This document shows positions 15,011 through 24,124 of a DNA stretch of 64,000 nucleotides, in pieces. This DNA comes from DASYTH01 sp035762905 (lineage in GTDB: Bacteria; Actinomycetota; Actinomycetes; Mycobacteriales; Pseudonocardiaceae). Location: NCBI RefSeq assembly GCF_035762905.1, contig NZ_DASUCC010000084.1, positions 1 through 64,000 on the forward strand, read 5' to 3'. The first letter of the stretch is position 1. Each line of letters opens with the position of its first letter. A model generated the notes under the pieces. The model had not been told where the DNA came from and searched no databases. It was given only the letters and a program-made list of their open reading frames with translations. The position numbers were made by a program, and so were the translations under genes.

Positions 15011-16207
15011 ATGCCAGGGACGCCCAGCTTGCTCCGCGCCATGAACGACAAGGCGGCGCTCGAGGTGCTGCTGGAGCGCGGTCCGCTGACCCGGTCCCAG
15101 CTGGCGTCCATCACCGGCATCTCCAAGCCGACCACCTCCCAGTTGCTTGCCCGGTTACAGGAGCTGGGGCTGGTGGTTCGGGACGGCATCCGCGAGGGCC
15201 TGCCCGGGCGCACCGCCGAGCTGTACCGGGTCAACCCCAAGGCGGCCTACGTCGCCGGCATCGACGTCAACCCCGGCCGGATGGCGGTGCGGGTGGCCGA
15301 GATCACCGGCGAAGTGATCGGCGAGCACCGGCTGTCCACCCCCGGCCGCACCGGCGGCGACGTAGTCGACCGGGTCCGCTTGGCCCTGACCGGCGCGTGC
15401 GGTCCGGCCGGGATCGGCATCGGCGAGCTTGGCCGGGTGGTCATCGGCATTCCGGGCGCGGTCAACCCGGCCACCGGCCGGCTCGGCTACGCCCCGCACA
15501 TGTCCGGCTGGCACGTCCCGCGGCTGGTGGAGGCCCTCACCGCCGGCCTCGGCGCGCGGGTCGCCGTGGAGAACGACGTCAACCTGGTGGCCCAGGCCGA
15601 ACAGGCCTACGGCGTGGCCACCGGCGTGAACAGCTTCAGCGTCGTGTGGATCGGCAACGGGATCGGCATGGCCCTGATCATCGACGGCCGGCTGCACCGA
15701 GGCTGGACCGGCGGTGCGGGCGAGGTCGGCTACATGCCGGTGCCCGGCGCTCCGACCGCCCGTGAGGTCGGCCGGACCGCCAACCACGGGATGCAGGCCT
15801 ACGCCGGCGGACCGGCGGTCCACAAGATCATGCGCTCGCACGGCTTCCGCGGACACGATCCCGCGGCCGCCGTGCGGTTCGCCGTCCGCACCCTCACCGA
15901 GGGCCAGGGCGTCGAGCGTCGGCAACGTGCGCACGCCGCGCTCAGCGAGGTGGCCGCCCGCGTGGCCATGGGCCTGGCAGCGATCGTCGCGGTTGTCGAT
16001 CCAGCCCTTGTCGTGCTTTCCGGCGACGTCGCCCTTGCGGGGGGCGAGCCGCTGCGAATGCGCGTCGAGCAGGAGTTGCACGCCATATCCCTGCCCCGTC
16101 CACCGGTCCGGCTCTCCGTGCTGTCGGCCGAGCCGGTGCTCGAGGGCGCGCTCGTGCTCGCGCTACGCCAGGCGCAGGACGAGCTGTTCACCTCCACAGT
16201 GCCCTGA
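15011..16207 (+). CDS. ROK family transcriptional regulator
   Basis: A 398-residue repressor-type ROK protein. An N-terminal winged helix (LERGPLTRSQLASITGISKPTTSQLLARL, residues 18-46) is followed by the sugar-kinase-like ROK fold: GIDVNPGRMAVRV, VVIGIPGAVNP, VAVENDVNLVAQAEQAYG and VWIGNGIGMALIIDGRLHRGWTGGAGEVG. The usual CxCGxxGC zinc loop that should follow is missing, replaced by PTAREVGRTANHG, so this is a regulator without kinase activity, as in other actinobacterial ROK regulators. ATG 15011 is chosen. An 11-bp-arm inverted repeat and three dre-like elements lie upstream. It probably controls the adjacent importer in response to an amino-sugar ligand. Confidence 0.9.
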   Translation: MPGTPSLLRAMNDKAALEVLLERGPLTRSQLASITGISKPTTSQLLARLQELGLVVRDGIREGLPGRTAELYRVNPKAAYVAGIDVNPGRMAVRVAEITGEVIGEHRLSTPGRTGGDVVDRVRLALTGACGPAGIGIGELGRVVIGIPGAVNPATGRLGYAPHMSGWHVPRLVEALTAGLGARVAVENDVNLVAQAEQAYGVATGVNSFSVVWIGNGIGMALIIDGRLHRGWTGGAGEVGYMPVPGAPTAREVGRTANHGMQAYAGGPAVHKIMRSHGFRGHDPAAAVRFAVRTLTEGQGVERRQRAHAALSEVAARVAMGLAAIVAVVDPALVVLSGDVALAGGEPLRMRVEQELHAISLPRPPVRLSVLSAEPVLEGALVLALRQAQDELFTSTVP

Positions 16208-16258
16208 CCGCCCCTGATGTTGCGTTCCCTCGCGTTCCCACTAAGGAGAGAGAAACAA

Positions 16259-17704
16259 ATGTCCGAATCCATCCGCGATTCCGCAGATCTGTCCCGGCGG
16301 CAGATGCTGCGTGGGATCGGCCTGACCGCGTTCATGGTGGCACCCGGCGCGGCAGTGCTCTCCGCCTGCGCTACCGGTGGTGACGACGGCGACTCGTCCG
16401 GCAACGTGTCGAACTCGGGTGACGCCAACAACCCCCTCGGCGTCAAGGCGGACGCCCCGCTCGAGGTCGTGATCTTCAAGGGTGGGCTCGGCGACGAGTA
16501 CGCCACCCAGGTGCACGAGCCGATGTACAAGGCGAAGTACCCGCAGGCCGAGGTGAAGCACGTCGCGACGCAGCAGATCGCGCAGACGATGCAGCCGCGG
16601 TTCGCGGCCGGCAACCCGCCGGACATGATCGCCAACGCGGGCAGCGACAACATGGACAACCTGGCACTGCAGAGCGAAGGGCAGCTGCAGGACCTGACCT
16701 CGTTGTTCGAGGCCCCGTCGATCGACGACCCGAGCAAGAAGGTCAAGGACACGCTGGTGCCCGGCGCCTACGACATCGGCCTGATCGACGGCAAGCCGTA
16801 CATGCTCGCCTACGTCTACACCGCGTTCGGCCTGTGGTACGACAAGAACCTGTTCACCAAGAACTCGTGGACCGGGCCGAAGAACTGGGACGAGTTCAAG
16901 GCTTTCTGCGAGAAGGCCAAGTCGGCCGGCGTCACGCCGTACGCCTACGCCGGCAAGAACGCCTCGTACTACCAGTACTGGATGATCCTGATCTCGGCCG
17001 CCAAGATCGGCACCAACAAGGTGCTGCTGGACATCGACAACCTGGAGAGCGGCGCCTGGACCAACGAGGCGGTGCGCAAGTCCGCGGCGGCCTGGGCCGA
17101 GATCGGCAACACCTACATGGACAAGGCCTTCGAAGGTCTCATCCACACCGAGGTGCAGACCCAGCAGAACCAGGGCAAGGTCGCTCTCTACCCGTCCGGC
17201 TCGTGGCTGGAGAACGAGCAGAAGAAGGAGACCCCGGCCACCTTCGAGTACGCGGTCACCCCGACCCCGAGCATCACCTCGAGTGACAAGATGCCGTTCG
17301 AGGCGATCCGGGCGGTGGCCGGCGAGTGGTACATCGTCCCGTCCAAGGGAAAGAACGTCGCGGGCGGCATGGAGTACCTTCGGTTGATGCTGTCCAAGGA
17401 GGGTGCGAAGGGCTTCACCGAGAAGTCCGGCAACCTCACCATCGTCAAGGGCGCGGCGGACGGCCTGCAGCTGTCGCCGGGCAACAAGAGCGTGGCCGCC
17501 GCGCAGGCCGCCGCGGGCGACAACGTGATCACGGACAGCCGCTTCGAGAGCTGGTACAAGGAGCTGGAGACCGAGCTGCGCACGCAGACCAACGCGCTCA
17601 TGTTCGGCCGCAGCTCCGCCGATCAGTTCTGCGAGAACATGCAGAAGAAGGCCGATGCGATCAAGGCGGACTCGTCGGTGACCAAGCAGCACCGGGACAA
17701 GTGA
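16259..17704 (+). CDS. ngcE: Carbohydrate ABC transporter substrate-binding lipoprotein, NgcE-like
   Basis: A 481-residue family 1 solute-binding protein. The N-terminus has a twin-arginine signal (SRRQMLRGIGLTAF) and lipobox LSAC, indicating Tat export and lipidation. The mature start (NPLGVKADAPLEVVIFKGGLGDEYA) resembles NgcE, which binds GlcNAc and N,N'-diacetylchitobiose in Streptomyces. No ATPase is encoded nearby, normal for actinobacterial sugar importers that share MsiK. ATG 16259 follows AAGGAG at 16243-16248. The dre-like elements upstream and the dre-flanked chitinase at 30.7 kb support chitin-derived substrates. The Ngc assignment rests on remembered family resemblance. Confidence 0.8.
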   Translation: MSESIRDSADLSRRQMLRGIGLTAFMVAPGAAVLSACATGGDDGDSSGNVSNSGDANNPLGVKADAPLEVVIFKGGLGDEYATQVHEPMYKAKYPQAEVKHVATQQIAQTMQPRFAAGNPPDMIANAGSDNMDNLALQSEGQLQDLTSLFEAPSIDDPSKKVKDTLVPGAYDIGLIDGKPYMLAYVYTAFGLWYDKNLFTKNSWTGPKNWDEFKAFCEKAKSAGVTPYAYAGKNASYYQYWMILISAAKIGTNKVLLDIDNLESGAWTNEAVRKSAAAWAEIGNTYMDKAFEGLIHTEVQTQQNQGKVALYPSGSWLENEQKKETPATFEYAVTPTPSITSSDKMPFEAIRAVAGEWYIVPSKGKNVAGGMEYLRLMLSKEGAKGFTEKSGNLTIVKGAADGLQLSPGNKSVAAAQAAAGDNVITDSRFESWYKELETELRTQTNALMFGRSSADQFCENMQKKADAIKADSSVTKQHRDK

Positions 17705-17706
17705 TC

Positions 17707-18618
17707 ATGCGGCAGGGCAAGTACCCCTTCATCATCGGCTTTCTCATCGTGCCGGTGGCGTTGTACGGGGTATTCGTGATCGGGCCGTACGCGCAAGCCT
17801 TCTACATCGCGATGACCAACTGGCGTGGTGTGTCGGCCAACCCGAAGTTCATCGGCACGGAGAACTTCGCGCGGCTCATCCAGGACCCGGTGTTCTGGAA
17901 AGCGGTCACGCATCACCTCATCCTGTTACTTGCCCTGCCGGTGATCACCCTGACCATCGCGCTGTTCCTGGCGTTCCTGCTCAACATCGCGGGCGGCAGC
18001 CGCAGCGGTGGGATGCGCGGGATCTGGGGCTCGAAGTTCTACAAGATCGTGTACTTCTTCCCCCAGGTCCTCGCCGTCGCGCTGATCGGCGTGCTGTTCC
18101 AGGCGATGTACCGGCCGGACTCGGCCGGTGTGCTCAACGGCCTGCTCGGCCTGTTCGGCATCAGTCCGGTCGGTTGGCTGACCCAACCGAGCCTGGCGCT
18201 GTGGTCGATCATCGCGGTGATGGTGTGGCAGGCCGTCGGTTTCTACGTGGTGTTGTTCTCGGCCGGGATGGCCGCCATCCCGGCCGAGATCTACGAGTCG
18301 GCCGCGCTCGACGGGTGCGGCAAGTTCCGGCTGTTCTTCGGCGTCACGCTGCCGCTGCTGTGGGACAGCCTGCAGGTGGCCTGGGTCTACCTGGGCATCG
18401 CCGCGTTCGACGCGTTCGTTCTGGTTCAGGTGCTTTCGGTGGACCGGGGCGGACCGGACGGTGCGACCACGGTGATCCCGCTGGAGATCTGGCGCCAGGC
18501 GTTCAGCTTCTCCCGGTTCGGCTACGCGTCGGCGATGGGCGTCGCACTGTTCTTCCTGACCCTCACGTTCGCCGTGTTGACCCTGCGGGTCACCCGGCGC
18601 GAGCGGATCGAGTACTGA
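17707..18618 (+). CDS. ngcF: Sugar ABC transporter permease, NgcF-like
   Basis: A 303-residue MalF/CUT1-type permease with about six membrane helices, the first at residues 7-29 (FIIGFLIVPVALYGVFVIGPYA). The ATPase-contacting EAA loop is recognisable as EIYESAALDGCGKFRLFFGVTLPLL near residues 196-220. It starts two bases after the ngcE stop and ends one base before ngcG, so the three genes form an operon. With NgcG it builds the channel through which the captured amino-sugar enters. GGCAGGGCAAG-type sequence rather than a strong ribosome site surrounds the start, consistent with translational coupling. Confidence 0.85.
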   Translation: MRQGKYPFIIGFLIVPVALYGVFVIGPYAQAFYIAMTNWRGVSANPKFIGTENFARLIQDPVFWKAVTHHLILLLALPVITLTIALFLAFLLNIAGGSRSGGMRGIWGSKFYKIVYFFPQVLAVALIGVLFQAMYRPDSAGVLNGLLGLFGISPVGWLTQPSLALWSIIAVMVWQAVGFYVVLFSAGMAAIPAEIYESAALDGCGKFRLFFGVTLPLLWDSLQVAWVYLGIAAFDAFVLVQVLSVDRGGPDGATTVIPLEIWRQAFSFSRFGYASAMGVALFFLTLTFAVLTLRVTRRERIEY

Positions 18619-18619
18619 C

Positions 18620-19531
18620 ATGGCCGTGACGCAGGTAGACACCACCGCGCCCGCCGGCCCTCCGCCGCGCATCGCGCCGCCACAGCGGTCCCGCTACGTG
18701 CCGGGCGAGCGCAATGTCCTCACCGGACTGTCCCACGTGGCCCTGGTGGTGTGGTCGGTGACGGTGATCGTGCCGATCGTGTGGACGTTCATGTCGTCGT
18801 TCAAGACGAACACCGAGATCTTCAACGATCCGCTCGGGCTGCCCGGAGCGTTCCGGTTGGACGCGTGGGGCCGGGCCTGGGACACCGCGCGCGTCCCCGA
18901 GTACATGCTCAACACGGTGGTGGTGGTCGGGTTCAGCACGGCCGGAACGATGCTGTTCGGCTCGATGGCGGCCTACGTGCTGGCCCGGTTCACGTTCTTC
19001 GGCAACCGGTTGATCTACTTCATGTTCGTCTCCGGCATGGTGTTCCCGGTGTTCCTGGCGCTCGTGCCGCTGTTCCTCGTGGTGCGCCAACTCGGGCTGC
19101 TGGACACCTACCTCGGTCTGATCCTGGTCTACATCGCCTACTCGCTGCCGTTCACGATCTTCTTCATGGCGGCGTTCTTCCGAACGCTGTCCACCTCGGT
19201 GGCCGAGGCGGCGATGATCGACGGCGCCTCGCACACCCGGACCTTCTTCCAGGTCATGGTGCCGATGGCCAAACCCGGGCTGATCAGCATCACGATCTTC
19301 AACGTGCTCGGCCAGTGGAACCAGTACCTGCTGCCGATCGTGCTGCTGCCCTCGCAGGAGAAGTGGGTGATCACCCAGGGGATCGCCAACATCAACACCA
19401 GCGCCGGCTACGAGGTGGACTGGCCCGGCATGTTCGCCGCGCTGAGCATGGCGATCGTGCCGATGGTGGTGGTCTACATCATCTTCCAGCGGCAGATCCA
19501 GTCCGGCCTCACCGCGGGCGCGGTCAAGTAG
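18620..19531 (+). CDS. ngcG: Sugar ABC transporter permease, NgcG-like
   Basis: A 303-residue MalG/CUT1-type permease. Residues 1-35 are cytoplasmic; the first helix is around 37-58 (HVALVVWSVTVIVPIVWTFM). The EAA motif reads SVAEAAMIDGASHTRTFFQVMVPMAKP near residues 193-219, with the invariant Gly seven residues after the Ala pair. The C-terminus (IIFQRQIQSGLTAGAVK) is the standard CUT1 permease ending. It lies one base from ngcF. The 3' end overlaps the convergent TPR gene by 8 bp (19524-19531), leaving no room for an intergenic terminator. Confidence 0.87.
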   Translation: MAVTQVDTTAPAGPPPRIAPPQRSRYVPGERNVLTGLSHVALVVWSVTVIVPIVWTFMSSFKTNTEIFNDPLGLPGAFRLDAWGRAWDTARVPEYMLNTVVVVGFSTAGTMLFGSMAAYVLARFTFFGNRLIYFMFVSGMVFPVFLALVPLFLVVRQLGLLDTYLGLILVYIAYSLPFTIFFMAAFFRTLSTSVAEAAMIDGASHTRTFFQVMVPMAKPGLISITIFNVLGQWNQYLLPIVLLPSQEKWVITQGIANINTSAGYEVDWPGMFAALSMAIVPMVVVYIIFQRQIQSGLTAGAVK

Positions 19532-22271
19532 CGGCGATCTCGTCGAGCAGGTCCGCGATGTCCGCCCGGGGCCCGGCGGCCTCGGCGGGCAGCGCCGCCA
19601 GCGCGGCCCGCAGCAGCGGCTCGGCCTCGCCGGGCCGATCCAGGTCGATCAGGATGCGGCCGTGCAGTGCGTCGGCCATGGCGCCCTCGACCGGGGCGTC
19701 GAGCGAACGGAACGCCGCGGCCGCGGCGGCGGCGCGGCCGGCCGCCTCGGCCAGCCGGCCGGCGTCGGCCAGGATTCGGGCGCCGTCGTAGCGGAGCAGC
19801 GCCAACTCCCAGCCGCCGTCCGGGTCCTCGGCGGGCACCCGCGGGCACACGGCGTCGGCGGCGGCGAGCGCGGTCACCGAGCGCTCGATCTCGCCGGCCC
19901 AGTGCCAGGACTTGGCGGCACAGCGCCGGCTTCTCAGCTCCGCCGCGGCCACCTCCGCTTCGGCCCAGGCCTCGGCGGCGGCGGTGTACCGGCCCGCGGC
20001 CTCGGCGTCCCGGTCGAACCCGTCGAGGATGTCGCCGGCGATGCCGTTCATCTGACCCACCCCGGCCGGGTTGCCCTGCGCGCGGCAGTGCGCCGCGACC
20101 TGGTCGAGCAACCCGAGGGCCGCCTCGGCGTGACCGAGGTCGCGGTAGGCGCGGGCCAGCTGGTAGCGGGCGCGGGACAGCTCGTGGTCGACCGCCTCCG
20201 GGGGCGCCCAGCCGTCCCGGTGGCAGTCGTTCAACCCGGTGATCGCCTCCTCGGCGGCGTCGGCGGCCTCCGTCGCGGCACCGGTGGCCAGGGCCGCGGC
20301 GGCCAGGACGATGCGGGCCTGGGCGAGTTGCCAGAGGTCCCCGGCCGCCAGCAGGTCCACGACCGCCGCGGACAGCGTCCGGTGCGCCTCCTCGTCCCGG
20401 CCCAGGTTCAGCGCCAGCCGGCCGCGCTCGTGCTGGATCTGGCCGCGCAGCAGCCGGTCACCGGTCAGCGCGGCCGCCTCGTACAGCTCGGCGGCCCGCT
20501 CCGGCTCGCCGGTGTCGGCGAGCAGCGCGGCGGCGTAGCGCTGCGCCCGGTGCAGGCCGTCGCACGGGCCGAGCGGCGCGAACAGTTCGATGGCACGCCG
20601 CACGTGCGCGAGCGCCCCTGGCAGGTCCCCGGGATCGAGCTGCTCGGTGCACTCGGCGAGGTCCAGCGCGATCCTGGCCCGCAGCGTGTCCTCGGTGGCC
20701 AGGCCGGCCGCCCGGTCCAGCACGGCGAGCGCTTCCGCCGGCCGATCCACGCACCGGTGGCCCATCGCCAGCCGGGCCAGCGCCCGGGCGTGGTCGTCCG
20801 GGGTGCCGATCCGGGCGAGCGTGTCGACCACCTCGGTCAGCTCGGTCAGCTCGGTCCCGGTCCGGCCGGCGCGCAGCCGCACCAGCGCCCGCCTGCCGAG
20901 CATGTTCTGCCGGGCGACCTCGTCGCCCAGCCCGGCGAACAGCTCCGCGGACCGGGTCAGGGCCGCCTCGGTCGCCTCGGGATCGGCGTCGGACAGCTCC
21001 GCGGCGCGGGCGGCCAGCCGGTGGGCCAGCAGTTCCGGCCCCGGGTCCGGGCACAGCTCGTCGAACCGTTGCCAGATCCGTTCGACCCGGGTCAGGTTGC
21101 CAAGCCACATCTCCTGCCGGGCGAGCGCGGCCAGCTCCTCCGGGGTGCCGGGCAGCGCGGGCCCGGCGGTCGGCTCCGGCACGGCGGCCCGCCGAGCCGA
21201 CCCGGACAGCGGCAGCTCGGCCACGATCGGCTCGGCGGACAGCAGCGCGTGGATCGCCTCGCTCTGTGCCGTCGTGCCGTTGCGGGCGTCGAACCGCGCG
21301 GCCAGGCCGAGCGCCCGCCTGCGGAGCTCGACGCACAGCGCGCCGGCCGTCGTCGTGCCCACCGCGACGCCGGCGTGGCCGGCCTCGGCGACCACCCGCA
21401 GCACCAGCGCGGCCGAGGCGCTGAAGTACATGTCCGCCATCGGGTCCCGCGGCTCGTCCAACCAGCCCAGGTGCCGCTCGATGAGTTCCAGACCACGCGC
21501 CGGGTTGCCGGAGTAGGCGCAGAACGCGACGTGACCGGCCACCATCTCCAGCTCGGCCCGGTTGTTCTGGATCGCCCGGTAGGCCTGCCGATGGGCGCTG
21601 ACCGCCTCGTCCAGCCGGCCGGTGCGCAGATAGGGCACCAGCAGCTCGGTCAGGATCGAGTGCGGCTGCTCGGTGCAGTTGATCTTTCCGGAGAGCACCG
21701 GAAAGGCCAGCGCGACCGCCTCCTCGTCCCGGCCGCGGGCGCTGAGGTAGCGCACCTTGTGGTCGGGCTCGCAGCCGAGGCAGTCGGACATCTCGCCGCG
21801 CGGCGCCGCGCACCACAGCCGGTACTGCTCCCGCGCGGTGTCCTGGTCCCCGACATGATCGGCGACCTGGGTGCGGTACTGGTGCACCGGGTTCATCGTG
21901 TGCCCGGCGGCCCGGTACCGGCGCTCCATGTCGTCCAGCACCGCGTAGGTCCGGTCGAGCGACATCTCGGGGAACCTGGTCAGCGCGTTGACGATCCACT
22001 TGAAGTGCCAGTACAGCTGGTGGTCGTAGCGGTGGTCGGCCTCGCCGCGGTCGTGCGCGGCCAGGCACCAGGCGAACGTGACGAACGCCTTGGCCGGCTC
22101 GCCGCCGTAGACGTAGGCGCGGGTGCCCAGCATCCGCGCGGCGAACTGGACCGGGGCAAGGCCAAGGGCGTCCGCGTGCCGGACGATCTCCTCAACGGCG
22201 GCGATCTGCCCCCGGCCATAGGGCATCCGCAGCGTCGTGTCCAGCCGTTCCCAGAGCTGGTCCTCGTTCAC
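19524..22271 (-). CDS. Large TPR-rich protein coupled to Hsp90
   Basis: A 915-residue Ala/Leu/Glu-rich soluble protein made almost entirely of helical hairpins of TPR type, for example EEAVALAFPVLSGK, GRLDEAVSAHRQAYRAIQ, GEPERAAELYEAAAL and GHAEAALGLLDQVAAH. No enzymatic, kinase or DNA-binding domain is recognisable, and there is no signal peptide. GTG 22271 is chosen because it overlaps the Hsp90 stop (GTGA) and is followed by NEDQLWERLDTTLRMPYGRGQ; longer frames would run into Hsp90. Eukaryotic Hsp90 uses TPR co-chaperones, so this could be a bacterial counterpart, but the C-terminal MEEVD tag that those TPRs bind is absent from this Hsp90. Function unproven. Confidence 0.8.
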   Translation of the reverse strand: MNEDQLWERLDTTLRMPYGRGQIAAVEEIVRHADALGLAPVQFAARMLGTRAYVYGGEPAKAFVTFAWCLAAHDRGEADHRYDHQLYWHFKWIVNALTRFPEMSLDRTYAVLDDMERRYRAAGHTMNPVHQYRTQVADHVGDQDTAREQYRLWCAAPRGEMSDCLGCEPDHKVRYLSARGRDEEAVALAFPVLSGKINCTEQPHSILTELLVPYLRTGRLDEAVSAHRQAYRAIQNNRAELEMVAGHVAFCAYSGNPARGLELIERHLGWLDEPRDPMADMYFSASAALVLRVVAEAGHAGVAVGTTTAGALCVELRRRALGLAARFDARNGTTAQSEAIHALLSAEPIVAELPLSGSARRAAVPEPTAGPALPGTPEELAALARQEMWLGNLTRVERIWQRFDELCPDPGPELLAHRLAARAAELSDADPEATEAALTRSAELFAGLGDEVARQNMLGRRALVRLRAGRTGTELTELTEVVDTLARIGTPDDHARALARLAMGHRCVDRPAEALAVLDRAAGLATEDTLRARIALDLAECTEQLDPGDLPGALAHVRRAIELFAPLGPCDGLHRAQRYAAALLADTGEPERAAELYEAAALTGDRLLRGQIQHERGRLALNLGRDEEAHRTLSAAVVDLLAAGDLWQLAQARIVLAAAALATGAATEAADAAEEAITGLNDCHRDGWAPPEAVDHELSRARYQLARAYRDLGHAEAALGLLDQVAAHCRAQGNPAGVGQMNGIAGDILDGFDRDAEAAGRYTAAAEAWAEAEVAAAELRSRRCAAKSWHWAGEIERSVTALAAADAVCPRVPAEDPDGGWELALLRYDGARILADAGRLAEAAGRAAAAAAAFRSLDAPVEGAMADALHGRILIDLDRPGEAEPLLRAALAALPAEAAGPRADIADLLDEIAAT

Positions 22272-24022
22272 CCGCGCTCCTCGGTGGGCACGGCCTGGTC
22301 CAGCAGACCCAGGAACGACCGGTTCAGCAGCGCGGCGTCGGCCGGCCGGATCGGGTGGTAGCCGAGCAGCAACGCCTGGCCGTAGAGCGCCTCGACCGCC
22401 AGCGTGACCAGGTCCGGGTCGGTCAGCTCGGATACCCGGCGGACCAGCGGGTTGCGGTGGTTGAGCACCAGCCGCGGCCGCTGCGCCACCGGCTTGTCGA
22501 ACACGGAGAGCACGCCGGCCCACAGCTCGTCCACCCGGTCCCGGGTGGCCCGCAGCTCACCCTGGAACGCCGCGGCCCGGTCGAGCAGGTACAGCACCGG
22601 CAGCGTGGCCGGGTCGAACGCGCGCAGCACGACCTCGCAGCCGACCCGGTCCATGGCCCGCTGCGCCGCGGTCAGGAACGGGCGCAGCGCCAGCTCGACG
22701 CCGGGCTCGAGCGCGGCGAACCGGGTGGCCAGATCGGTCGGGTCCAGCCGGTGCACGGCCAGACCCGGCTCGAGCACCGGCAGCCGTTCCAGGATCTCCG
22801 TGTCGTAGGTGTAGCCGCCGTTGATCAGCGCGACGTCCTGGGCCGCGGCCACCGCCGCGAGCTGGCGGAAGTCGTCGACCGTTGCGGTGTATCGGATCAT
22901 GCCGTGCAGGGCCCGGAACTCGGCCGGGGTCATCCGGCCGACGTTGGTGTCCATCGGCATCCAGGCGTCGACCAGCCGCAGCATCTCGTCGTCGTGCAGG
23001 GCGAGAGCCTTGACGCCGAGGTGGTGCACGTCCAGGAACCGGCTGAGCCGGGCCGGCTCGGTGCGGGCCAGGCCGACCAGCCAGCCGCGCAGTGCCTCGC
23101 CGAGCGCCTCCCGGGTGAGGTCGAGCAGGCCGTCGGCGTAGAGCGCCTCCCGGCTCGCGGTGGGGCGCAGCTCCGCCGTGTCCACCACGCACCGGGCGAA
23201 GAACGCCCAGTCCGGCAGCAGGCTCTCGGCGCTCTCGGCGAGCAGCATCCGCTTCAGGTACACCCGGTGGCCGGCGCGCTCGGCCGGGTTGGCCGGGAAC
23301 GGCAGCACGTAGGCGACCCCGGTGAGGCCGGCCTCCGGGACGTCCAGCTCGATCACGTCGAACGGGGTGAAGCCCAGCGTGTCCTGGGCGTGGCCGACCA
23401 GGTCGGCCCGGCGTTGCCCAGGGCCGCGCCGGTCCCGCCGCCATGGCGGTCCGTCGCCGCTGATCAGTTCGCCGGCCACGGTGATCGGGTAGGGCAGCAG
23501 CGAGCCGTACAGCCGGGCCAGTTCGAGCACGGTCGGCGGCGCGAACCACTGCTCGGTGCCAGGCCGGGCGACCAGCCGCACGGTCGTGCCGGCGGTGTCC
23601 CGCTCGCCCGCGGCGATCCGGTAGGTCCCGTCCGAGCGCCCGACCCACTCCACCGCCGGCCCGCCGGTGGCCGAGCGGGTGATCACCCGGACCTCGTCGG
23701 CCACCATGAACGCCGACAGCAGGCCGATCCCGAACTGACCGAGGAACTCGTGCCGGGCGAAGCCGAGGTCGTCCCGCTTCGAGCTGCGCCCGATGGTGGC
23801 CAGCACCTCGTTGACCTCGTCCTCGGTGAGGCCGATGCCGCTGTCGGTGATGGTCAGCGCGCCGCCGTCGACGTCGATGCCGATCCCGGCCGGCGCGTCC
23901 GGCTCGATCGCGCGCCGGGCGGTGACCGCGTCGACGGCGTTCTGCAGCAGCTCACGGACGTAGACCCGCGGGCTGGCGTACAGGTGGTTGCTGAGCAGGT
24001 CGACGATGCCCCGAAGGTCCAC
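22268..24022 (-). CDS. HSP90 family chaperone (HtpG-like)
   Basis: A 584-residue Hsp90-type ATPase. The GHKL nucleotide site is complete: RELLQNAVDAV (Glu and Asn), ITDSGIGLT, IGRSSKRDD and HEFLGQFGIGLLSAFM. The middle domain includes VYLKRMLLAE and DTAELRPTASREAL, and the C-terminal part is shorter and divergent compared with classical HtpG. GTG 24022 is the only canonical start near the domain edge, yet the frame upstream reads NRSFQVDLRGIVDLL, so the conserved F-x-VDLRG may begin before it, possibly from a CTG. It is followed by the TPR gene (GTGA overlap). It is separated by 102 bp from ogt upstream, which may hold its own promoter. Confidence 0.9.
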   Translation of the reverse strand: MDLRGIVDLLSNHLYASPRVYVRELLQNAVDAVTARRAIEPDAPAGIGIDVDGGALTITDSGIGLTEDEVNEVLATIGRSSKRDDLGFARHEFLGQFGIGLLSAFMVADEVRVITRSATGGPAVEWVGRSDGTYRIAAGERDTAGTTVRLVARPGTEQWFAPPTVLELARLYGSLLPYPITVAGELISGDGPPWRRDRRGPGQRRADLVGHAQDTLGFTPFDVIELDVPEAGLTGVAYVLPFPANPAERAGHRVYLKRMLLAESAESLLPDWAFFARCVVDTAELRPTASREALYADGLLDLTREALGEALRGWLVGLARTEPARLSRFLDVHHLGVKALALHDDEMLRLVDAWMPMDTNVGRMTPAEFRALHGMIRYTATVDDFRQLAAVAAAQDVALINGGYTYDTEILERLPVLEPGLAVHRLDPTDLATRFAALEPGVELALRPFLTAAQRAMDRVGCEVVLRAFDPATLPVLYLLDRAAAFQGELRATRDRVDELWAGVLSVFDKPVAQRPRLVLNHRNPLVRRVSELTDPDLVTLAVEALYGQALLLGYHPIRPADAALLNRSFLGLLDQAVPTEERG

Positions 24023-24124
24023 CTGGAAGCTGCGGTTCAGAACTACCCCCAGGGCCGTGCTGGTGAAAAGTGCTGCTCAGTGTGGCACGGCCAGGCCCGG
24101 GGCCGGGAGTCCCGGTTCCGCCGG

